From NCBI GenBank assembly GCA_937891165.1, contig CALAEX010000066.1:1-64000 (forward strand): a stretch of 64,000 nucleotides of DNA, in the 5' to 3' direction. Position numbers and translations under genes: made by a program. The stretch comes from an uncultured Lachnospiraceae bacterium (GTDB taxonomy: Bacteria > Bacillota > Clostridia > Lachnospirales > Lachnospiraceae). This document shows, piece by piece, positions 17,951 through 24,645 of this stretch. Positions within the stretch are counted from its first letter, which is position 1. Each line of letters begins with the position of its first letter. The notes beneath the pieces are model-generated. The model was given only the letters and a program-made list of their open reading frames with translations. It ran no database searches and was not told where the DNA came from.

Positions 17951-18098
17951 ATTAAAAAATATATAAGAGAGTACAAAAATATAAGAATTTTAGATTCTAT
18001 AAATATACCAAGATAATTAGCAATTACGCAATTATTTCTTTTGCATAACAGTACAAACTTTAGTTGTACGTCTCTTAGTAGTAGAATGTAAGTGTTCT
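17951..18098. other. Non-coding gap with small hairpins
   Basis: No convincing ORF on either strand. It contains a GTACAA/TTGTAC hairpin (around 18050-18068), a shape also seen at 19139-19155, and ends at a strong bidirectional terminator. A short structured RNA is possible but unproven. Confidence 0.3.
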
Positions 18099-18140
18099 AA
18101 AAAGTCCCCTAACCATGAATGTGGTTAGGGGACTTTTATA
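18099..18140. terminator. Bidirectional terminator
   Basis: AAAGTCCCCTAACCA pairs with TGGTTAGGGGACTTT, with A and T runs on opposite sides. Confidence 0.85.
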
Positions 18141-18188
18141 GAGTAGATGTAAAATTTACTCTTATTTTTTGTATATGAAATAGTTAAA

Positions 18189-18509
18189 TTACACTACTGA
18201 TAAACTTGGAGTGACTTTAGCTTTATTAGTTACACCAGTTACAGCGTATTTTGCGTGTAAATATAAATCATTACTTGAGATTGACGCAGTTCCATTAGCT
18301 ATTGATATTACAATAGAACCAGTGAGTTTAGCAGCACCTTGGTCTGCGTATATATGATTATCACCAACATGAGCATAGCTCGATGATGTAATACTTATAG
18401 TTAAACTACAACTAGCTTTACTACTAAAATTTAGTACTGAATCAGCACCTGCACTATTCACAAAATGTAATTTTCCATCAGTTCCTACATATGTTTTCAC
18501 CTTACTCAC
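18189..18509 (-). CDS. Variable cassette C with constant N-domain
   Basis: 106 residues starting at a GTG directly behind element copy C. Residues 1-30 are the constant domain MSKVKTYVGTDGK, then LHFVNSAGADSVLNFSS, nearly identical in DNA to cassette E. The rest is a different beta-rich sequence (CSLTISITSSSYAHVGDN). No ribosome site is visible before the GTG. The constant domain followed by unrelated C-terminal parts is the layout of an adaptor with exchangeable tips. I infer a virion surface or receptor-binding role, with low certainty. Confidence 0.6.
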   Translation of the reverse strand: MSKVKTYVGTDGKLHFVNSAGADSVLNFSSKASCSLTISITSSSYAHVGDNHIYADQGAAKLTGSIVISIANGTASISSNDLYLHAKYAVTGVTNKAKVTPSLSVV

Positions 18510-18595
18510 GTTACTATTTAGTTAAATAAGATTTCTCTATCTCCCGTGTTTTACCGAGAGATAGAGAAAATTAATTGTGCTAAATTCAATCCCCC
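18510..18595 (-). repeat. Palindromic element, copy C
   Basis: The most divergent of the five copies (GTTAAATAAGATTTC replaces GCTTAATAAAAATTC), but it keeps the TCTCTATCTC/GAGATAGAGA stem and the TTAATTGTGCTAAATTCAAT tail. It lies between cassettes C and D. Confidence 0.8.
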
Positions 18596-18642
18596 TAAAA
18601 AACAAAAATAAAAAACAAAAAGTGAGAAAAGAAAACGAATAT

Positions 18643-18975
18643 TTAAACCCATACAGTACCAGATAATGATGATGAATTTTCCCACCATTGGTCTGGTAAA
18701 GCCGAATTGTATAGATAATCTCCACTCTCATTAGTTAATATAACACTCACATGTTGCCATATAGGATTTGATGGGTTACCGCCTACAGATCTTGTTACAT
18801 AAAAATTCACTGGATGTGTTTTATCACTACCAGCAGCGACACCAGCGTTATATCTATTAGTATAAATATTTTGTATACTAGTTACTATAGCTGCGGGAGT
18901 TTTTGCACTAGGGGTTGACCCACATGATTTGCATTTATTATATATTGAATCAACCCCAGTTTGAAAAGACGAGAG
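18643..18975 (-). CDS. Variable cassette D, start-less open frame
   Basis: 110 open codons run from the joint with element copy D to a TAA at 18643, but the first codon is CTC and there is no in-frame ATG, GTG or TTG near the start. The first in-frame GTG is deep inside, in a Pro-Val-Asn segment. The frame reads LSSFQTGVDSIYNKCKSCGS and ends PDQWWENSSSLSGTVWV. It has no constant domain. The codons look coding, with no internal stops in this AT-rich DNA. As with cassette B, CTC stands where C and E have their GTG start. Possibly a silent cassette. Confidence 0.45.
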   Translation of the reverse strand, partial: LSSFQTGVDSIYNKCKSCGSTPSAKTPAAIVTSIQNIYTNRYNAGVAAGSDKTHPVNFYVTRSVGGNPSNPIWQHVSVILTNESGDYLYNSALPDQWWENSSSLSGTVWV

Positions 18976-19060
18976 GTTACTATTTAGCTTAATAAAAATT
19001 CTCTATCTCCCGAGAATCATCGAGAGATAGAGAAAATTAATTGTGCTAAATTCAATCCCC
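18976..19060 (-). repeat. Palindromic element, copy D
   Basis: Identical in the hairpin loop to copy A (CCGAGAATCATCG). It sits at the 5' end of cassette D. Confidence 0.85.
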
Positions 19061-19119
19061 AAGTCTCTCCCGTACTACTAAAACCTCAGGTAATAGTGTA
19101 ATCTTCTTAAAAAATAAAA

Positions 19120-19200
19120 GTATATAATTCTACTGTACAAGGTGCTTGTACATATGGTGATTGAAATACGGCACCTTCGTGCTTTATTTTTTTGTATTTA
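19120..19200 (+). ncRNA. Possible small structured RNA
   Basis: A promoter-like AAAGTATATAATTCTACTG is followed by a GTACAAGGTGCTTGTAC hairpin and a second hairpin GGCACCTTCGTGCT ending in a T-run. This would give an RNA of about 60-70 nt. The region 19061-19249 has no supported gene. Confidence 0.35.
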
Positions 19201-19249
19201 TAATCAAAACAACTACTTAAATAGTCAGATTTGAAAGGAAGAGATGATT

Positions 19250-19522
19250 ATGAATAAAATTAACACATTGAAGCTTGCTATTCATGAAGCTCATGCAGAA
19301 AACATTATCAGTTCAGATAAAAGAGATTCTATGTTAACTTTTTGCGAATCTGTAGATTTAGAAAATGCAGAAGATTATGATAAGTTTATGGAAATGACCC
19401 AGGAACTTATCAATATTGCAGAAGCTAAGAAAACAAATGAACTTAAGCTTACTATTTTTGAAAGTGAAGCTTGCGGTGATATTACTGCAGAAGAAAGAGA
19501 AGAATTACTTAAAATGCTTTAA
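19250..19522 (+). CDS. Small protein with two helical repeats
   Basis: 90 residues. Two copies of a motif: NTLKLAIHEAHAENIISSDK (residues about 4-23, then RDSML) and NELKLTIFESEACGDITAEE (then REELLKML). A related segment, MKLDIFEENAAGKITDNMRD, occurs in the scaffold-like protein at 44085. ATG 19250 is preferred over 19244 because it sits eight bases after GGAAGAG. Function unknown; the shared motif suggests a link with head assembly. Confidence 0.55.
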   Translation: MNKINTLKLAIHEAHAENIISSDKRDSMLTFCESVDLENAEDYDKFMEMTQELINIAEAKKTNELKLTIFESEACGDITAEEREELLKML

Positions 19523-19540
19523 GTAGAACAAAATATAATC

Positions 19541-19576
19541 CAGATACAGATTAATTTCTGTATCTGGAAATTTGTT
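19541..19576 (+). terminator. Terminator
   Basis: CCAGATACAGA pairs with TCTGTATCTGG, with a T-run after AAATTTG. Confidence 0.8.
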
Positions 19577-19579
19577 TTT

Positions 19580-20191
19580 TTAGAAATAGTCTCTTACTGT
19601 ATTTTTAAAGATATTAACCATAACATCCGGTAAATTATGTTTTTTAGCATTAATTTCAACACCCTTTTCAAATGGTGTATCGGATACCAAACTACTAGCA
19701 TAACAGTCACAGAAATATTCGAAGAAATCTACGATATTCATATCAGCAAGTCCATTTTCGAAATGCTCTGGATGATGACGGTTTACTTCATAATGATGAG
19801 ATAAACATTCATCCATCATATCTTTTCTAATTTTATTATATTCTGGCGTACCGTATTTCGCAGTTCTAAGAAGAGGAATAAATTTGTCATATCCTTCTTT
19901 CTCAGGTTTTTCTAACTTACTTTTGTCATGGTCATTCATTCTAACCTGCAATGCCTCAATTAAAGGAAGCATTACATTAAAAATATTATTTTTATGAATC
20001 ATAGTATCTGAATATGAATCATAAGATTTTTCTTCTGGTAAACTCATTGGTTTAGTTCCTCCTGTATATAAAATTGATTCTGGTTTATAATTACTTTCAT
20101 CCCAAAAAGTAATTATTTGACCATTTACTATAGTTTTTGTTTTAATTAATTTTAAGGATTTCCCTATTCTATAATTTCTATCAATCTTCAA
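19580..20191 (-). CDS. DUF5662-like phage protein
   Basis: 203 residues. The centre has DHDKSKL (about residue 88), then YGTPEYNKIRKDMMDECL, then HHYEVNRHHPEHFENGLADM and NIVDFFEYFCDCYA. This is the conserved layout of the DUF5662 family of phage and bacterial proteins, rich in His/Asp and likely metal-binding. The biochemical role is not established. It overlaps the gene at 20181 by 11 bp, so the two are co-translated. Confidence 0.75.
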   Translation of the reverse strand: MKIDRNYRIGKSLKLIKTKTIVNGQIITFWDESNYKPESILYTGGTKPMSLPEEKSYDSYSDTMIHKNNIFNVMLPLIEALQVRMNDHDKSKLEKPEKEGYDKFIPLLRTAKYGTPEYNKIRKDMMDECLSHHYEVNRHHPEHFENGLADMNIVDFFEYFCDCYASSLVSDTPFEKGVEINAKKHNLPDVMVNIFKNTVRDYF

Positions 20192-20534
20192 AATTACCCA
20201 CTTTCAATTTTTCAATATCATCTTTCATCTTTTGTAAATCACTTAATTTCTTTTGATGATTTGTAAGTAATAATTGAACCGTTTCATGTTTCTTAACCAT
20301 TTCTTTTATTGGTAAATACAATTGTTTGTATTTCTCTTCACCAAATTCTCGTTTGATAAACTCAATAATGGTGTTAGTTTCGATAAATAAATTTATCACC
20401 ATGCTTTCTAAAGCCAAATCTGTTTGGACTAAGTTTTTAAGATTTTCCAATTCTTCCATTCGTTCATCCATTTCAGATTCAATTTCTTCCATCAATTTAG
20501 AATCAATATCTTTATTCTTACTAAATAAACCCAT
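20181..20534 (-). CDS. Unknown coiled-coil protein
   Basis: 117 residues, starting MGLFSKNKDIDSK. Heptad-like helices at both ends (MEEIESEMDERMEELENL and KKLSDLQKMKDDIEKLK). Its N-terminus resembles that of the scaffold-like protein at 44085 (MGLFNKNDMSK). Ribosome site AAAGGAG. Function unknown. Confidence 0.6.
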   Translation of the reverse strand: MGLFSKNKDIDSKLMEEIESEMDERMEELENLKNLVQTDLALESMVINLFIETNTIIEFIKREFGEEKYKQLYLPIKEMVKKHETVQLLLTNHQKKLSDLQKMKDDIEKLKVGNFED

Positions 20535-20606
20535 TAATTATCTCCTTTCTTTATTTATAAACTTAACTATTAGTTAAAATCATAATAGAAAGTGATGATA
20601 ATAATT

Positions 20607-21038
20607 ATGAATAATGAACGATATTTTGCTATGTTTGATTTTATTCTTCATAAGAGAATCATTCCTCTTATTGCAGAAAAAGTGGATATACTATTTGAGA
20701 CAGATAAATATTTTACGCATTATTATAAAGATGAATTCGATTGTGGTGAGTATATAACAAGACCGATATTAGATTTGACTGAATTCGCCCTTCCTATATT
20801 GGCGATAGTTATTTATGAAGTAGACACAAAAGAATTTATCGATAGATTTCATTCCGACATTATCCAAATAAATCCAATCAATTTCTTTGGATGGTTGAAA
20901 GAGTATATGATGGAAGAATATATTTTAGTGAAAGCCATGAATAGAGATGGTATTATAATGACGTTTTGGGCTACAATAAACTTAGATTATCCTGCAATTG
21001 TGAGAGAAGGTTATGAATATATATTCGGAGATAAATAA
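20607..21038 (+). CDS. Unknown small protein
   Basis: 143 residues from MNNERYFAMFDFILHKRIIP. Upstream in-frame starts at 20592 (GTG) and 20595 (ATG) are possible, but GAAAGTGA fits the spacing of this ATG better. Acidic, aromatic-rich, with a hydrophobic stretch FALPILAIVIYEV that may be a core strand. No family recognised. Faces the gene at 20181 divergently. Confidence 0.55.
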   Translation: MNNERYFAMFDFILHKRIIPLIAEKVDILFETDKYFTHYYKDEFDCGEYITRPILDLTEFALPILAIVIYEVDTKEFIDRFHSDIIQINPINFFGWLKEYMMEEYILVKAMNRDGIIMTFWATINLDYPAIVREGYEYIFGDK

Positions 21039-21070
21039 ATCCATTGGGAATTTGTATGTTCCCAATGGAT
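21039..21070. terminator. Bidirectional hairpin terminator
   Basis: ATCCATTGGGAA pairs with TTCCCAATGGAT between two convergent genes. Confidence 0.7.
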
Positions 21071-21074
21071 GTTC

Positions 21075-21794
21075 TTATGCCCAGTAAGTAGATTTTCTTT
21101 CTAAATGGAAAATATCATCCCATTCTTTTAAGATTTCTTTTCTTTCATTTATAGAATCTGCCCAATCATCAATTTTTAAATTAATTCTTCCATGTGCAGT
21201 TTCTAATTCATTATAGTGTTTGATAATTCCATAGAGAGCTTTCTTACAATCAATAATTGCTAAGTTTTTAAATGTCTCTTCTTGAGACATTGGAATACTG
21301 GATAAATCTTTGTTGTGAAGTTTTGCATATTTACAAAACATACTTCCACCATAATAATGATACAGTCTTACTGTATTTGGAGAAAAGAATTCAAATGTTG
21401 GTTTTGGAAAAGCCATATTTGTTAAATCCGCTCCAATATTGGTGAATAATAAATCTCCTATCATGTTAGGGTTTGCTATTGGCATACCAGCACCATAATA
21501 ACCAATTCCACTGATATCCGAAGCATCGTAATAAATATCTTCGATAAATACAATTTCTTGCCCTGGTGGAACTGATAATTTAATATCAGCATACTCTATA
21601 TTTTGAATACCTTTTTCTATACTTGTATCAGAAATTCTAATTGTTTCATACTGAGGAAAATATTGTGAATAGGTTCTTAATGTAGTTTCTTTAATCACTC
21701 TTGCTAATGTTCCATCAACATCGTCAAGAGGCAAAGCTACTGCATAGATACCCAATTCCATTTTTACGTTAAAGAGTAAATTAGATATATTCAT
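21075..21794 (-). CDS. Possible head-tail connector or neck protein
   Basis: 239 residues. Contains a T-L-R-T-Y-S-Q-Y-F-P segment, a beta-rich middle (PPGQEIVFIEDIYYDASD) and a helical end (GRINLKIDDWADSINERKEI). The layout resembles neck or connector proteins of contractile-tailed phages, but I cannot name a family from sequence alone. A stand-alone minus-strand gene with no close partner. Confidence in the gene is higher than in the role. Confidence 0.4.
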   Translation of the reverse strand: MNISNLLFNVKMELGIYAVALPLDDVDGTLARVIKETTLRTYSQYFPQYETIRISDTSIEKGIQNIEYADIKLSVPPGQEIVFIEDIYYDASDISGIGYYGAGMPIANPNMIGDLLFTNIGADLTNMAFPKPTFEFFSPNTVRLYHYYGGSMFCKYAKLHNKDLSSIPMSQEETFKNLAIIDCKKALYGIIKHYNELETAHGRINLKIDDWADSINERKEILKEWDDIFHLERKSTYWA

Positions 21795-21939
21795 ACATTA
21801 CACCTACCCTTTCTGTCATTACTAAAATGTTTTCTAGTGGTAAATATAATAAAGTATATAAAGAATAACGTTTTAGTAAGATGAAGTATATCTATAAAAA
21901 TTCCAAAGCGTATCTTAATCTTTAAGCCAATGGTTTAAA

Positions 21940-21975
21940 AAGTGGACTAGCTACAAAAGTAGCTAGTCCTTCTTT
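21940..21975 (-). terminator. Terminator after cassette F
   Basis: GGACTAGCTAC pairs with GTAGCTAGTCC; on the minus strand it is followed by ACTTTTTAA. Confidence 0.75.
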
Positions 21976-21983
21976 CTTTTCTT

Positions 21984-22391
21984 TTAATATACAAGATAAA
22001 TTTCTAATGAGTTGCAATATGCAGATACTATATAGGCATTTGTTTCACTTCCACCTGGGCTTCCTAAATTATATGTAAATACACCTGTTGATGTATTATA
22101 TGAATACGATGCTGTTGCATTGAATGTATATGTGGTAGTTTCGGTTAATGCATGAAAGTAACAAATATACATACTCAAATATGATTTTAATGGTCTGAAT
22201 AAGAAATTATTTTTTGTAAGTGAAGAATAAATATTTGGGTATGATGATTTTATATTTACAGTACCAGAATACTTACTTCCACTATATACTTTGACTATAG
22301 TAGCTCCACCACTACTAAAATTTAGTACTGTATCAGCACCTGCCTTATTTACGAAGTGTAGTTTACCATCACTACCTACATAGGTCTTTAT
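21984..22391 (-). CDS. Variable cassette F, constant N-domain without a start
   Basis: 136 open codons. It begins IKTYVGSDGKLHFVNKAGAD, the constant domain of cassettes C and E, but ATA stands in place of GTG, and the frame is open upstream to a hairpin with no ATG, GTG or TTG. The first in-frame starts are well inside (TTG and ATG near 22184-22178). The C-terminal part (TTTYTFNATASYSYNTSTG) is beta-rich and unlike the other cassettes. This cassette is not preceded by the palindromic element but by a different terminator-like hairpin. Silent cassette or unusual initiation. Confidence 0.5.
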   Translation of the reverse strand: MKTYVGSDGKLHFVNKAGADTVLNFSSGGATIVKVYSGSKYSGTVNIKSSYPNIYSSLTKNNFLFRPLKSYLSMYICYFHALTETTTYTFNATASYSYNTSTGVFTYNLGSPGGSETNAYIVSAYCNSLEIYLVY

Positions 22392-22424
22392 TTTAGAAGT
22401 ATCATCAAGATATATATTATTATA

Positions 22425-22456
22425 GATAAAAAAGAAACATCTGCTAAGATGTTTCT
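22425..22456 (-). terminator. Hairpin upstream of cassette F
   Basis: AGAAACATCT pairs with AGATGTTTCT, followed on the minus strand by TTTTTTATC. A promoter-like TCATATATTATAACCTATTA (minus, about 22508-22530) lies upstream, so an RNA of 70-100 nt could be made. Confidence 0.65.
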
Positions 22457-22559
22457 ATAAAACTTTACAACTTATTATAACCAATTATAAATTCTATCAA
22501 TCTTCTCTATTAATAGGTTATAATATATGATTGAAAAAAGTCTATCCTATCAAAATATC

Positions 22560-22590
22560 ACCACTAGGGTATTATACCCTAGTGGTTTAA
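22560..22590 (-). terminator. Terminator after cassette E
   Basis: CCACTAGGGTA pairs with TACCCTAGTGG next to the stop of cassette E. Confidence 0.7.
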
Positions 22591-22594
22591 TATT

Positions 22595-23068
22595 TTAACC
22601 TACTTTTATTAGAAGTACCATACATAACAAACATCCACCACAATTATCATTTGTATGTGGTTTTATAGTATCGTTTTTATTTACATTAAATTCTTTTATC
22701 ACAAGATTAGTTCCATCTGCTCCATATTGACCCAATGCATCTGACGCATATATAGTACTATTATTTATAATAATTCCGTATTGTGAAACACTACCACTAT
22801 ATCTTTGATATTGGTCAACATATAATTTTAACCTCATATTATTTTTAACAGTTAGTGTATATCCATCGCTTCCAAGTGTAAATAGTTCTGTGTTGTACTC
22901 TTTAGGTGGTTTGGAAGGATATAACCCATCTGCAGTTTTAGCATACCAAAATGATGCTATTTTATGTGCACTACTACCACTACTAAAATTTAGCGCTGTA
23001 TCAGCACCTGCACTATTCACAAAATGTAATTTTCCATCAGTTCCTACATATGTTTTCACCTTACTCAC
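22595..23068 (-). CDS. Variable cassette E with constant N-domain
   Basis: 157 residues starting at a GTG right behind element copy E. The constant domain MSKVKTYVGTDGK, LHFVNSAGADTALNFSSG is followed by a unique part (HKIASFWYAKTADGLYPSKP, later VDQYQRYSGSVSQYGIIINN) ending in CGGCLLC. The DNA of the first 90 bases matches cassette C with a few changes, then the similarity stops sharply. No ribosome site is visible before the GTG. I infer a virion surface or tip protein of a modular family. Confidence 0.6.
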   Translation of the reverse strand: MSKVKTYVGTDGKLHFVNSAGADTALNFSSGSSAHKIASFWYAKTADGLYPSKPPKEYNTELFTLGSDGYTLTVKNNMRLKLYVDQYQRYSGSVSQYGIIINNSTIYASDALGQYGADGTNLVIKEFNVNKNDTIKPHTNDNCGGCLLCMVLLIKVG

Positions 23069-23154
23069 GTTACTATTTAGCTTAATAAAAATTCTCTATC
23101 TCCCGATAAATACCGAGAGATAGAGAAAATTAATTGTGCTAAATTCAATCCCCC
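23069..23154 (-). repeat. Palindromic element, copy E
   Basis: Same as copy B including the loop CGATAAATACCG. It lies next to the promoter at 23170, as copy B lies next to the one at 9163. Confidence 0.85.
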
Positions 23155-23169
23155 CCCTGAAAAAATAAC

Positions 23170-23208
23170 CGTAAAGTAGTTTCGCTTAATGATATATAAT
23201 TTTTGTGA
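23170..23208 (+). promoter_or_regulatory. Putative phage promoter
   Basis: ACCGTAAAGTAGTTTCGCTT followed by AATGATATATAATTTTTGTG, close to the copies at 313 and 9163. Confidence 0.5.
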
Positions 23209-23224
23209 ATCAAAGTAAATAAAA

Positions 23225-23345
23225 AACTAAATAGTGCTCTGTAAATATAAATAATCGGAGGCGGAACTTGATAGAAGTTTGAAAAGACTATCAATAAAAA
23301 TAAAAAAAGAAAGGCGGACTTTATATGGTCCGAGTGGTGAATACC
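23225..23345 (+). promoter_or_regulatory. Conserved structured 5' leader, copy L3
   Basis: Hairpin 1 is CTCTG/CGGAG (23237-23260), where C-to-T leaves a G-U pair. Hairpin 2 is TTGATAG/CTATCAA (23268-23294). The rest is almost identical to L1, and the identity ends exactly at the ATG at 23346. Confidence 0.6.
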
Positions 23346-23843
23346 ATGACAAAATTAGCAGAAATTAAAAATAACAAAATCGAAGCAACTGTGGACATGT
23401 TTATCGTTCCTAACTGTCCAGCTAGATTCTTGGAAGGATTTTCTTATGAAAATCCAGCTCCTGGTTATATGAATCTCAGAGATGATACCATCGATAGGAT
23501 TGCAAAACTTAACGGTGTTGAAATCCATAAAGGAGAAAAACTCATTCAAGTTTGGCTCACTTCCAAACTTGAATTGAGAAGCGAAAACCTAAATGACCAT
23601 GGGTTTAGAGCTTTAAGTGAAAGTGGAGAGGAGGTTCATCTCCACTTTAACTGCCATAGTATACCGGCAACAATGTTGAACGGTAAAACTGAAGGTGAGG
23701 TGTTTGATATGAAAATCAAATGCTATGATAAAGAGAAAAACGAGTATGAACTTTTGATGCATATTAGATGTAATCAGAGTGAATACCGTTATAGACGTTT
23801 CGGTAATTTCGAAAATGTGTTGGCAGAGTTGATTGAATGTTAA
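23346..23843 (+). CDS. Unknown protein with conserved leader
   Basis: 165 residues from MTKLAEIKNNKIEATVDMF. Mixed alpha/beta, no membrane segment, no recognised family. The start is chosen where the leader shared with the edge gene ends; an in-frame ATG at 23325 adds MVRVVNT. The strong promoter, leader and terminator suggest high or regulated expression. Confidence 0.6.
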   Translation: MTKLAEIKNNKIEATVDMFIVPNCPARFLEGFSYENPAPGYMNLRDDTIDRIAKLNGVEIHKGEKLIQVWLTSKLELRSENLNDHGFRALSESGEEVHLHFNCHSIPATMLNGKTEGEVFDMKIKCYDKEKNEYELLMHIRCNQSEYRYRRFGNFENVLAELIEC

Positions 23844-23845
23844 AT

Positions 23846-23882
23846 TGAAGAGTGAATCGAATGATTCACTCTTCTTTTTTTT
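23846..23882. terminator. Bidirectional terminator
   Basis: GAAGAGTGAATC pairs with GATTCACTCTTC and is followed by eight Ts; it separates convergent genes. Confidence 0.85.
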
Positions 23883-24402
23883 AATTTCCCGTACTTCCAA
23901 ATCCGCCATTTCTGATTCCATCAACATCATCATCTTCAGTAATACCATACTCTAAGAAGATTCCCTGGATAAATCCATCACCTTCTTCTAAGTGTATATA
24001 TTTACTTTCATTTGTATCATTGGTAATTTTAACAAAAATATGACCTTCATTATCAGAATAGTAATAATCACTATCGATAATCCCTACCGTATTATTTAAC
24101 TGGAGTCTAAATTTGAATCCGAGACCACTTCTTGGATATAATTTAAGAACCCAATTTTCCTGCATCTTACATCTAATACCAGTTGGAATTTTTACTGTAA
24201 CATTAGGTGCCATTGTCATTGTAAATGGAATAAAGAAATCATATCCAGCACTTCCTTTTGTTGCACGTTTTGGAAGTTTAATACTGTCATAAATCTTTTT
24301 AATAGTTTCATCAGACCATTCTTTGTATGTAGGGTCAATATCCCTAACTCCTTTATAAAACTCTTCAAAACTTACCTTCTCAAATTTTGCAATTCGTTTC
24401 AT
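23881..24402 (-). CDS. dut: dUTPase (dUTP diphosphatase)
   Basis: 173 residues of the trimeric dUTPase family, which converts dUTP to dUMP and pyrophosphate and so keeps uracil out of DNA. All five motifs are visible: I SAGYDFF, II PRSGLGFK, III GIIDSDYY, IV GDGFIQGIF, V NGGFGSTG. The N-terminal 50 residues before motif I are longer than in short bacterial forms and carry KFEKVSFEEFYKGV. The catalytic Asp of motif III and the C-terminal glycine-rich arm are intact. Ribosome site AAAGGAGG precedes the ATG. Confidence 0.93.
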   Translation of the reverse strand: MKRIAKFEKVSFEEFYKGVRDIDPTYKEWSDETIKKIYDSIKLPKRATKGSAGYDFFIPFTMTMAPNVTVKIPTGIRCKMQENWVLKLYPRSGLGFKFRLQLNNTVGIIDSDYYYSDNEGHIFVKITNDTNESKYIHLEEGDGFIQGIFLEYGITEDDDVDGIRNGGFGSTGN

Positions 24403-24502
24403 TTTTTATCCTCCTTTTGTAAGTTACTCTTTTTGTTAATTTAATAATACTAATCGAAGATAGATATATTTTATTGATATATCATTCTTATGAATAAAGT
24501 AT

Positions 24503-24574
24503 GAAATATTAGATTAGGGGCAAATCGCAGGGTCCAACTCACTCTGAATCGCGGGTTCGAATCCCGCATATTTT
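24503..24574 (+). tRNA. tRNA-like sequence with abnormal anticodon loop
   Basis: 72 nt. The acceptor pairs GAAATAT with ATATTTT, the D-stem is GATT/AATC with a GGGG loop, and the T-arm is a perfect GCGGG-TTCGAAT-CCCGC. The anticodon stem AGGGT/ACTCT leaves loop CCAACTC, which lacks U33 and a purine at 37, so the identity is unclear (a CCA triplet is present but out of position). No encoded CCA tail. It may be a degenerate or unusual tRNA, or a tRNA-like RNA. Confidence 0.55.
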
Positions 24575-24645
24575 TTCCCTATTTTCAGTGAAAAACCGAC
24601 CTGGAAACATTTTTGTAAGACTTCTAGATGAAAGGAAGTGACAAA

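Noticed and set aside
6741..23154. CRISPR array made of the repeated element
   Set aside because: The copies are kilobases apart, 83-86 nt long and adjoin coding cassettes; no spacers of uniform length exist.
6741..23154. Insertion sequences at the repeats
   Set aside because: No transposase ORF, no target-site duplication and no full-length element between copies.
24503..24574. Calling this tRNA-Trp(CCA)
   Set aside because: Placing CCA at 34-36 breaks the anticodon stem; the stable stem gives a loop with no standard anticodon position.
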